A stretch of DNA of 19,290 nucleotides from Pelagophyceae sp. CCMP2097 (taxonomy: Eukaryota > Sar > Pelagophyceae), in the NCBI GenBank assembly GCA_026770575.1, contig MU657164.1:672927-692216 (forward strand), written 5' to 3'. How positions within the stretch are numbered: the stretch's first letter is position 1; the number at the start of each line of letters is the position of its first letter. The notes beneath the pieces are model-generated. The model worked only from the letters and a program-made list of their open reading frames with translations. It searched no databases and was not told where the DNA came from. This document shows positions 9,081-16,084 of the stretch, piece by piece. Made by a program: the position numbers and the translations under genes.

Positions 9081-9425
9081 CACTGATATGGAACACCGCT
9101 TCACTGATATGATGGAACACCGCTTCACTGATATGGCCGGTGTCACAACTGATATGAAAAGCCTCATGTCTCATATGAACCGTGTCGTTTGATGCCTGTC
9201 TAATGTGGACACGGTGACACTAATGTGGACAGCCGCTTCACTAATGAACTCTTTTGGAACATGCTAACTGATGTGGTTACCAAATCCGACTAATGTGAAA
9301 AAACTCGAAAAATTACGGTGTTTGAGTCGAGGCGGCCCCTCAAATCAAGTTATCCCGTTTCAAGCATAGGAATCCTATTCGTCGTCAGCCTTTGACTTGG
9401 GTTTGACGGTCATATGGGCCAGCCT

Positions 9426-9747
9426 CACCCAGCGTTCTGTTTTTTTACCAAGTGGGGGGGAACAGTAGGGGCAATTAGGACCCCCCACCCACCCACTTTA
9501 TGGCGACGGGTTTTTCTAGAAAAGTACTTTCCAGGCACGGCAGGGAGCTGAGATAGGCAGGCTTGCGTACCTCCCAGCGCACTCTGGGAGGTGCATTGAC
9601 TCGCAGGACCGAAGCCCTTGACGCTGACACGCGAAGTCAGATACCACCCATCGTGATGGGGCCTGTTAGGAGGGGGCACCCACCCACTTGTGAGCATTTT
9701 GCCCCTACTGTGCCCCCCCACTTGGTAAAAAAACAGAACGCAGGGTG
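9426..9747. mobile_element. MITE-like element with 49-bp terminal inverted repeats
   Basis: Sequence 9426-9474 is the reverse complement of 9699-9747 with two mismatches in 49 bp; the ends read CACCC/GGGTG and include T7 and G7 runs. Just inside each end is a 24-bp direct repeat (9475-9498 and 9666-9689) that differs only in having CCCCC or GGGGG after TTAGGA. The centre has a perfect 9-bp stem, ACCTCCCAG/CTGGGAGGT, with a 6-nt loop (9569-9592), and a CCCATC/GATGGG palindrome near 9647-9660. It is 322 bp and non-coding, as expected for a non-autonomous DNA element. No target-site duplication is obvious. Short frames on each strand are by-products of the repeats. Confidence 0.8.
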
Positions 9748-9926
9748 GATCTGAGATGCACAAACTGCAGATCGGCCCAATCTGTCGATTCTTTGAGAGT
9801 GGCGATGCACGGGACGGACGCGTTATCTGATATAATCGGGCTGCGTAGTTTTGAATTCTACGATGGAGATGTGTCGTCCGCTTTGCCTCGATCGACGTTT
9901 AGCAGAAGTTAGAGCCATTAGAAGTC

Positions 9927-9976
9927 AGGTTAGGTTTTAGGTTAGGGTTAGGGTTAGGGTTGGGGGTTAGGTTAGT
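9927..9976 (+). repeat. interstitial telomere-like repeat
   Basis: There are three consecutive TTAGGG units with degenerate GGTTAGGTTTTAGG and GGGGGTTAGG flanks. TTAGGG is a common eukaryotic telomere unit. Its place inside a small inverted-repeat element, not at a sequence end, marks it as interstitial. Confidence 0.85.
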
Positions 9977-10106
9977 TTCTTACATAAAAACATGCGCCTC
10001 GACGAGGCCTTTCCAACGCTGTATCGCACGCCACGAACGACGCACTACAACCCGACCGAATTTACACGCGGAGCTTTTATTAATGCAGATTGGACGAATT
10101 CGATGC

Positions 10107-10145
10107 CCCAATCTACAGATTGGGCCGCCCAATCTGTAGATTGGG
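10107..10145. repeat. 39-bp double palindrome
   Basis: CCCAATCTACAGATTGGG (10107-10124) and CCCAATCTGTAGATTGGG (10128-10145) are each near-palindromes. They are exact reverse complements of each other and are separated by CCG. The whole can form one long hairpin or two smaller ones. Confidence 0.9.
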
Positions 10146-10182
10146 CCGATCTGCAGTTTGTGTCTCTCAGATCTTAAGCAAG

Positions 10183-10335
10183 CAACAGCGAGACTTTTTG
10201 AACGAAAACCGGCCTCGAGGACACGCTTTGGGCCGACGGGCGACGCCGTGGTCCCGCTACCTCGCTTTACGAAGGCGCGCGTCGTTCCGAATCGCCATCG
10301 CGTCACGGCGTAGAAACGCACCCTCGTGAGTGAGC
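10183..10335 (+). repeat. dispersed repeat, copy 1
   Basis: It shares the blocks AGCGAGACTTTTT, GAACGAAAACCG, CATCGCGTCACGGC and TAGAAACGCAC, in the same order and strand, with 13045-13230. Copy 1 lacks some insertions seen in copy 2. It starts about 10 bp after the inverted-repeat element ends. No coding role is evident. Confidence 0.65.
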
Positions 10336-10598
10336 GCACCCCCTCGGGATAGACCTTCGGAGGCGCATCCCTTAAGGATAGGAGACGCCCTTTGCGAAAT
10401 CTTCCTCGGTCACGTCTCGACGACCGCCGTCAGAGGGCGCCCCCGCTCGAGGAGCACAGCGCGACCACAGCGACAGTCCCGCCGTCGAGGAAGATGCCGA
10501 GTCGTTAATAAACAGATTAGGGTTCGAGGTTCGAGCGACCAGAGCGCTCGATCGACGGCCTCCAAAGGGCTAGCTTGGACCGCCGAGGGTGCGCGACG
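10336..10598. other. spacer downstream of the WD40 gene
   Basis: No supported gene or clear repeat. It contains the 3' flank of the minus-strand WD40 gene. Confidence 0.4.
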
Positions 10599-11564
10599 TT
10601 AGAGCGCGATGTTCCAGAGCCGCGCCGTCCCGTCGCTGCTCGCCGTGACGATGCGCTCGCCGCCGGGAGAGAACGCGCAGCTCGTGACGAGGCTGGTATG
10701 CCCGAGCGTCGCCTGCAGCGCGCCCGTCTCGGCGTCCCAGAGCCGCGCCGTCTTGTCCTCGCTCGCCGTCGCGACGCGCGTGCCGTCGGGCGAGAACGCG
10801 CAGCACGTGACGCCGCCGGTGTGCCCCTCGAGCGTCGTCAGCAGCGTGCCCGTCTCGGCGTCCCAGAGCCGCGCCGTCCCGTCGCCGCTCGCCGTCACGA
10901 AGCGCTCGCCGTCTGTCGAGAACGCGCAGCACGCGACGAATTCGATGTGCCCGTCGAGCGTCAGCAGCAGCGCGCCCGTCTCGACATCCCAGAGCCGCAC
11001 TGTCTTGTCGAAGCTCGCCGTCGCGATGCGCGTGCCGTCGGGCGAGAACGCGCAGCTCACGACGTAGACGGTGTGCCCCTCGAGCGTCATCTGCAGCGCG
11101 CCCGTCTCGGCGTCCCACAGCAACGCCGTCTCGTCGTAGCTCGCCGTCACAACGCACGTGCCGTCGGGCGAGAACGCGCAGCACGTGACGTTGTCGGTGC
11201 GCCCCTCGAGCGTCAGCAGCAGCGCGCCTGTCTCGGCGTCCCAGAGCCGCGCCGTCCCGTCCTCGCTCGCCGTCACGATGCGCTTGCCGTCGGGTGAGAT
11301 CGCGCAGCAGTTGATGTCGCCGGTGTGCCCCTTGAGGATTGCGGTGCCCTTCAAAATGCGATCCTTCCACACGAGCTTGCGCAGGGCCAGCACCACGGCG
11401 CGCGCGTCGCGGGCGACGTGCTTCGTGACGAGGAGGCCGTTGGGCGAGGCCACCATCCGGAGGATGGGCGTGAGCAGGTCGCGCTGCTCGAAGACGTGGA
11501 GCGCGAGCGCGGCAGCGCCGGCGCAAGACCGGGCGCGCCGCGCGGCTCTGGTGGCGGCCGGCAT
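10599..11564 (-). CDS. WD40-repeat protein
   Basis: This is a single open frame of 321 residues, ATG at 11564-11562 and TAA at 10601-10599. Residues 1-78 form a helical N-terminal part with a V-F-E-Q-R-D-L-L-T-P-I-L-R segment that I cannot assign to a named domain. From residue 79 there are six WD40 repeats of about 41 residues: GH near the start, then CCAFSPDG, then TAS.D.TARLWD. The last ends LWNIAL. WD40 repeats fold into beta-propeller blades used as protein-interaction platforms; six blades is short of the usual seven. The repeats are very similar at the DNA level, which suggests recent expansion or gene conversion. The fifth unit lacks one residue before the next GH. Partner and pathway cannot be told from sequence, and an unseen upstream exon is possible. 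Confidence 0.85.
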   Translation of the reverse strand: MPAATRAARRARSCAGAAALALHVFEQRDLLTPILRMVASPNGLLVTKHVARDARAVVLALRKLVWKDRILKGTAILKGHTGDINCCAISPDGKRIVTASEDGTARLWDAETGALLLTLEGRTDNVTCCAFSPDGTCVVTASYDETALLWDAETGALQMTLEGHTVYVVSCAFSPDGTRIATASFDKTVRLWDVETGALLLTLDGHIEFVACCAFSTDGERFVTASGDGTARLWDAETGTLLTTLEGHTGGVTCCAFSPDGTRVATASEDKTARLWDAETGALQATLGHTSLVTSCAFSPGGERIVTASSDGTARLWNIAL

Positions 11565-11985
11565 GCCCCCCGAGCGGACCCAGGGGCGCGCCTGGGGCTC
11601 CCCTCGGGCAGAGAATCCGCCGCTGCGACGGACGACACGTTTTTTTGGCCACGGAATTCATATGTTCACACTAAAGGGTCGGAAATAAATCAAAGGAGAG
11701 AGAGGAAAATGAAAAGTCAATGCAGGAAGGCAATGGGGGTGAAAAAACACTTGATCCAAGAAGCAGCCGAGACTGCACATCAAGGGGCGGCTGTTGACAT
11801 GAAAATATGACACCACCTGTCACTGACGTATGCCCTGGCAAAAGGGAATTCCGATCCCAGTGCCAGGAGCCAGTTAAGAAAAAGTGTATATAAACACATC
11901 CAATTCCTATTGAGTTTTTTTAGTACCCAGACCCGGATTTGAACCGGCGTACATTCATTTCACTTGCTGACATTTTCCCGAATTT
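11565..11985. other. AT-richer intergenic region upstream of WD40
   Basis: No supported gene. Base composition drops to more AT-rich than the neighbours. There is a CCCTGGCA/TGCCAGG inverted repeat near 11831-11868 and a TATATAA at about 11887. It should contain the promoter of the minus-strand WD40 gene, but I cannot place it. A tRNA B-box-like GGTTCAAATCC lies on the minus strand at 11945-11935, with no matching acceptor stem upstream. Confidence 0.4.
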
Positions 11986-11989
11986 TTAA

Positions 11990-12080
11990 TACGCAAAGCC
12001 GGGCTCGAACCGACCTCGTGTAAAACCATTTTTACACACGCTGTTAGTAGACAGACCTAATACCTTTGAGCACAGGCAAC
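11990..12080 (-). ncRNA. tRNA-like (type II arm) structure, possibly degenerate
   Basis: On the minus strand a T-arm (GTCGG-TTCGAGC-CCGGC, 12014-11998) matches the tRNA B-box GGTTCGAGCCC. It is preceded by a perfect 8-bp hairpin with a 4-nt loop (12037-12018), which looks like the long variable arm of Ser or Leu tRNAs, and before that by a CTGT/ACAG stem and a D-arm-like region. The anticodon stem-loop does not have standard proportions. I found no 5' acceptor strand pairing with TTTGCGT. It may be a degenerate tRNA, a tRNA-derived repeat, or chance. Confidence 0.25.
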
Positions 12081-12440
12081 GAACGCACTCGCAAGCGAGG
12101 GAACGAAACGTCTCTCTGAAGGTGGGGGTGGGTGCTGTCGAGGGCGAAGGATGCGACAACGTCGCAAATCGATTATTAGATGCTGCTTTAAACCCTGCAA
12201 AAAAACTGTTCCAACAGCGCACGTATAGAGAGAGCTCTGGTGCTCAGGAACGAAAACCTGCGAGGCCCTTGTGAATCTTCCGAGTGATCCACGTCATCCC
12301 CATCGACGAGAGAGTAGCTCCTTCCCCATTCGGAGTCACGTTTCACCTTTCAAAGAACATATTACAAGGAGTTGCTTTGTCGATGATGCGTCGTCGCGGA
12401 GAACCGATAACCTGCGTATAGTCCTCATACGTCGCGCATC
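12081..12440. other. intergenic region, nothing recognised
   Basis: No gene, RNA or clear repeat seen. Confidence 0.35.
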
Positions 12441-12880
12441 CTTCCTCCTTTGGGCTTCACGACACGTACCGTCGCCGTTGCGGGTGTGCTGCAGCTGCGA
12501 CCGAAGCGCCCGTGGCGGCCTGGCTCGTCGTCGCGGCGTCGTCGAGCCTGGGCGAGGACAAAGGTCTGCCCAAGGGGCTGTTCATTCCCATGACGGGCCC
12601 GCGCATCCATCCCCCTTGGGCTCCAGGACGCACGATTGCCTTTGCGAGCGTGCTACAGCGGCGGCCGGAGCGCCCGTGGCGGCCCGGCTGGCCGTGGGTT
12701 CGCGCCTGGCGAGGATAGATGTGATCTGCCCAAGGGGCCCCTCGTTCGCATGACAGGCATATCCTCCCCCCTTCGGGCTCCGAGACACTCACCGTTGCCG
12801 TGTCGTGAGGGAATGGCGGCCGGAGCGCCCAAGGCGGCCTGGCTCGTCGTGGCGTCGCGGCGGCGGCGGGCTCGGTGAGC
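12441..12880. repeat. tandem repeat, unit about 160 bp, nearly three copies
   Basis: Anchor GGGCT(T/C)C recurs at 12452, 12618 and 12775 (spacings 166 and 157). Each is followed by a GGAGCGCCC(G/A)(T/A)GGCGGC block (GAAGCGCCCGTGGCGGC in the first), and the first two also by CTGCCCAAGGGGC. The copies are diverged by substitutions and small indels. Translations on the minus strand show a repeating pattern (GPLGQ, AATGA.AA) but the frame is not kept between units, so I do not call a protein. Confidence 0.7.
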
Positions 12881-13044
12881 TCGACGAAACTCGAAAACGT
12901 GAGTTCACGCGCACCTCTCAGGCTTGAATTCCGAAAACCTATCTCTCCAACCAGCCGTGACGCTCCGAGCTCCCGCTCGGGAGCCCTTCCTCGAGTCTTA
13001 TCGCGAATCCCCGGCGGGCCGTTTCAAAAGACGCCAACAAATCC

Positions 13045-13230
13045 GTGAGCAGCGAGACTTTTTTTCAGTGACTGAACGAAAACCGATCTCTACGACGCGC
13101 TCTGCGATGGGCGACCCGATCTCTACGACGCGTTCTGCGATGGATTGGTGGTCCCACTGCCTCACTGTATGAGGACTCCGAATCATCATCGCGTCACGGC
13201 ATAGAAACGCACTGGCACCCTCGCGAGTTA
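13045..13230 (+). repeat. dispersed repeat, copy 2, with internal duplication
   Basis: It is collinear with 10183-10335 (same start block, AACGAAAACCG, CATCGCGTCACGGC, TAGAAACGCAC). It has extra sequence after the T-run and a 33-bp tandem duplication, CCGATCTCTACGACGCG and following bases, at 13083-13142. Confidence 0.65.
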
Positions 13231-14046
13231 GGAGGAGTTTTTAAAACTGGGATTTAAGAAAACCATTAAAAAGTCTATCGAGCCCGACGTTGGAGACGCG
13301 TCCTTCGGTGGCGATGCCCCTCGGGATGGTACACTGACCCTACGGACCAAGCCTCACGCGCCGAAACCCTGATTCCAACGACATCGAGCCCACACGTTGC
13401 CTCTTTGTCGCAGCATAAAATGGATCGAAACGGTCGAGTTTGACGTCGACCTTTTGCAGTCGCCCGCACGAGTACCTGATCCAAGACATGACCTAAAATT
13501 GGGGAGGTTAAACTCGTTCGCCGAGACGAACCAAGAATGGGGTTTTGTGACGACCACAGAAGAAAGTGTGCTCAACGGCGAATAAGACAATAGAGTCTGC
13601 GATTGCGGCAGCGCGTCGTCAGAAGGATATACGGTAGTGTCGATATCAGCTCTGAAATACACTCCGTCCGACGACTTGTGTCACCCACGCAGAGAGGCCG
13701 CGCTGAGGGTTGGCCTGCCGATATTTTCGTCGCGCGCCGATGGTTTGATCGGCGGACCACGCAATCATACTCCCTGGCCGACGCACTACGCAAAATTGGG
13801 TACACTAAGTTTGCATGTCGCGCCGCACGGACCCACCGCATCAAGCAGTATTTAGGACTCACGTGTTCGCTGCGTTCTCGCGCACTCCAGGAGCTCTCCT
13901 CTTGCGGTCCCACGCATCTGATGCCGCGCCAGCGGGATGCACCGCCCTCGGGTCCGCAGCTGGTGCGTGGCGCGCGGCCCACCTCGATGAAGCTTGCTCT
14001 CCGAGGCCTTTTTTCCGAAATGGCCCTCGATCCCCCAAAGGCTTGA
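13231..14046. other. unassigned region with short protein-like frames
   Basis: Several plus frames have mixed amino-acid composition: 13397-13585 (62 residues, containing KWIETVEFDVDLLQSP) and 13603-14046 (147 residues, containing GWPADIFVARRWFDRR). They lie in different frames with no clear splice sites between them. A decayed mobile-element gene is possible; I cannot assign a family and do not call a gene. Confidence 0.3.
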
Positions 14047-14724
14047 TTGTGCCCCGCATTGGCGTTGTCAGGCTTCTGTAATCCTATCCTGTTCAACGGC
14101 GCCGCACCCAGTGTCCTCTTTCTACGGAAACCTGTGGAGCTCTCTTTGTCACTGCCCGTCCACGCCCTGCTCGTCCACGACGCGCGCCGCGTGAGCCTAC
14201 ACCCAGGGTGGATTCTAAACAAGCAAGGGCCGCCTCGACCTTTGAACTTGGAACCGAATATTATGTTCAACATTGTTCCCGAACAACTTCAAGTTAGAAC
14301 ACTCTTGTCAGACTCAGGGCCGATGCACGCGCGCCCGGCCACGGCGGAAAACGCCGGTGCGCCAAACCGCCCGGAAACGCCAAACGCAGCGCTGCAAGCG
14401 GCCAGCAAATCGGCGGCGGGTGGCTTGGCGGATGGTAGGTTGCCACTGGGAACTGGCAGCTCGCCACAGGCAGTGGGCACTGTGCAGACATCGGACGTTC
14501 GCGTACGGGACGAAACGCCGCGCCCGAGCGCGAATGCGGGCGCGCCTTTCGGCTGGGCCGCGCCGGTGGCGGCGCCGGCGCGCTCGGCAGAACGCGCGTG
14601 CCGGCGGTTGGTGTCGAAGGAGCCGAAGTCGGCGGCCGTGGACGAGCAGGTCGACGTGGTGGCGCAGCCGGAGGCGGTCGACGAAAGCGATGAATGGTGG
14701 TGGTTTGATGATGACTGGTGGTGA
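14047..14724 (+). CDS. weak hypothetical ORF with Trp/Asp C-terminal tail
   Basis: The frame is open for 225 residues and stops with TGA at 14722-14724. The middle is Ala/Pro/Gly-rich and low in complexity. The end is an acidic, Trp-rich tail, DESDEWWWFDDDWW, lying in a short DNA repeat. ATG codons at 14263 and 14323 are alternative starts that would remove the less plausible first third. No domain is recognised. It may be chance coding in repetitive GC-rich DNA. Confidence 0.25.
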   Translation: MCPALALSGFCNPILFNGAAPSVLFLRKPVELSLSLPVHALLVHDARRVSLHPGWILNKQGPPRPLNLEPNIMFNIVPEQLQVRTLLSDSGPMHARPATAENAGAPNRPETPNAALQAASKSAAGGLADGRLPLGTGSSPQAVGTVQTSDVRVRDETPRPSANAGAPFGWAAPVAAPARSAERACRRLVSKEPKSAAVDEQVDVVAQPEAVDESDEWWWFDDDWW

Positions 14725-14880
14725 ATACGACGACGACTGGTGGTGACGTGGCTCGAATACTACGAGTGGTGGTGAAGACTGGCCAAACGCAGGTGACGAA
14801 TGTGGTGAAGACGAATAGTGGTGGTGACTCTAGGAGCCGGTGAAGAATAGGAGTGGTGGTGAATACGCCCGAACGGTGAA
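14690..14880 (+). repeat. GGTGGTGAA-type degenerate repeat
   Basis: The motif TGGTGGTGAA(T/G)AC and relatives recurs at irregular spacing. The first two full copies (GACTGGTGGTGA at 14713 and 14735) are 22 bp apart. It is simple-sequence-like. Confidence 0.65.
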
Positions 14881-15895
14881 AACGACAAACCCGGAGGCAA
14901 AAACGGACCCGGCTCCGGGCGGAGAGCGCGGCTATCCGACTGGCCAAAAGCCGCAAACGGCGAAGACCGCAAATCCTGAAGCTAAAGCACCCGAATGGGG
15001 CCGCGCCTTAATGCCTCTTTGACTCTGGCAGCAAACGGAGATAGGTGCGAGGCAGGTGGTATCGCCGTGCCCCCAGTAGACCGAACCGGGCGGCGCGGGT
15101 GGGGTATTCATTGGGTGTTGTGTGTAGGGAGTGACCAGCCGGCAGCGCGACTCTTGATATCATGCCATCTCGGTTCGTGCTTCTGGATTTGGGTGTGCGG
15201 CCCCCTCCGCTGCGTTGCCCGAGCGCCGCTGTGGTGCCTTTAAGGCCCGTCTCTGGTGACGTCCGCCGAAGACGCGGCGCCGCAGCTCTGCGACCGTGCT
15301 ATGCCGGCCTTTGGCCCGCGCCCTTGCCACCGGGGTTCTACGGGCCGTCCGTATCGCGAGGCTTGGGCGTTATTTTCGAGTTAAGCGGGAAGAGCCATTT
15401 CAGGCAGTGCCGGTTCGGGGCGCCTTTTCGGGCGACCGGGTCTTTGGAGGCGTTGCCTTTTCGGGCGGGCCGGTTGCACTTGCGGGCGGTTTCGCAAGGC
15501 GGCGGGCGGTGATGTTTTTGTGTGTTTTGCAAGGCGTCGTGAATACGGCTTTGGCCTTTGTTTGCCTTAGACCTGGCGCGGGCGGGTGGCCGCGGACGAG
15601 CGCGGGTGGCCGCGGAAGGCTTTGTTCTCCTCGTCGCTCTTGCCGAATTCGCTCGCCTCGCTCGGCGCGCCTTGCGACGACTCGAACCGCGCGAGATGCG
15701 ATTTTTTGAAGCGTTCCACTTTGCTCCGCCGTTCGGCAGCAGAGCGTGTACAACTGAGTCGACAAGAAGACGCCCCCTCGAAGAAAAGGGCCCCCACCTC
15801 TCGTCCCCGATCCTGCCGACCGGGTCCTTTGGCAAGCCCCCAGCGCTCTAGGCGAGTCTCTCGGCATCGACGCGAAGTACCAGGGTTAAATCAAT
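14881..15895. other. intergenic region, no supported gene
   Basis: Overlapping frames of 75-165 codons exist on both strands, but they are Arg/Gly/Pro-rich, mutually antisense and match no family I recognise. No clear repeat structure was seen. Confidence 0.35.
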
Positions 15896-15972
15896 TAGAC
15901 AGTGGGGGTCCCACAGAAGAGAATCCATCTAGTATCTGTTAGACAGTGGTTACCCACAAATAGACAGTGGTG
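15896..15972 (+). repeat. three TAGACAGTGG hairpin motifs
   Basis: TAGACAGTGG occurs at 15896, 15940 and 15961, spaced 44 and 21 bp. In each, GTGG is followed within a few bases by CCAC (GTGGGGGTCCCAC, GTGGTTACCCAC, GTGGTGCCCCAC), so each can form a small hairpin with a changing loop. The changes inside the loops while the arms persist suggest the hairpin matters. It lies between the FtsH 3' end and unassigned DNA. It could be subterminal repeats of an unseen element or a 3'-end signal. Confidence 0.7.
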
Positions 15973-16000
15973 CCCCACAATCGTGCACGGATGGGGGTGC

Positions 16001-16030
16001 GTGTGCACGGCCAGCGTGTGCACGGCCGGC
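16001..16030 (+). repeat. 15-bp tandem duplication
   Basis: GTGTGCACGGCCAGC is followed directly by a copy with one change. A further GTGCACGG lies at about 15983. It is just downstream of the FtsH stop codon. Confidence 0.8.
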
Positions 16031-16084
16031 GCCCTCCAAGTATGTGGGCCTTAAAAGGCCGCTCAACCGGGGCGTTGGGCAGAT

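Larger units (their letters stand above)
7192..9297 (+). mobile_element. probable DNA transposon with phased subterminal motif arrays
   Basis: The left side carries forward copies of a CAYATYAGTG-like motif at 7192, 7232 (variant), 7262, 7320, 7341 and 7362. The last three are exactly 21 bp apart. The right side carries the same motif reversed (NACTRATRTG) at 9081, 9102, 9126, 9147, about 9169 (weak), about 9199, 9218, about 9238 (weak), 9266 and 9288, with most spacings 19-28 bp. Oppositely oriented subterminal arrays are a known feature of several DNA transposon groups, where they bind transposase. The decayed OTU-like gene sits between the arrays. No transposase, exact ends or target-site duplication could be identified, so the boundaries given are the outermost motifs. 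Confidence 0.5.
9748..10173. mobile_element. second inverted-repeat element, 36-bp termini
   Basis: Positions 9748-9783 match the reverse complement of 10138-10173 with two mismatches; the ends read GATCTGAGA. The element is 426 bp and begins at the base after the MITE-like element ends. It contains a telomere-like patch (9927-9976) and, at its right inner end, a double palindrome (10107-10145). No protein is convincing. It could be a foldback or MITE-type element; its superfamily is unknown. Confidence 0.65.

Noticed and set aside
10570..11661. 363-residue minus ORF in another frame over the WD40 gene
   Set aside because: It is a shadow frame of the WD40 repeats; the repeats' DNA similarity makes it look periodic.
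11920..12000. A second complete tRNA gene
   Set aside because: Only a T-arm-like segment is present; no matching acceptor, D-arm or anticodon arm could be drawn.
13603..14046. Retroelement protein fragment around GWPADIF
   Set aside because: Resemblance is limited to a few residues, no reverse transcriptase or other domain motif is present, and adjacent frames do not connect.
15896..15972. CRISPR-like array
   Set aside because: Only three 10-bp motifs with unequal spacing, no spacers of constant length and a eukaryotic context.
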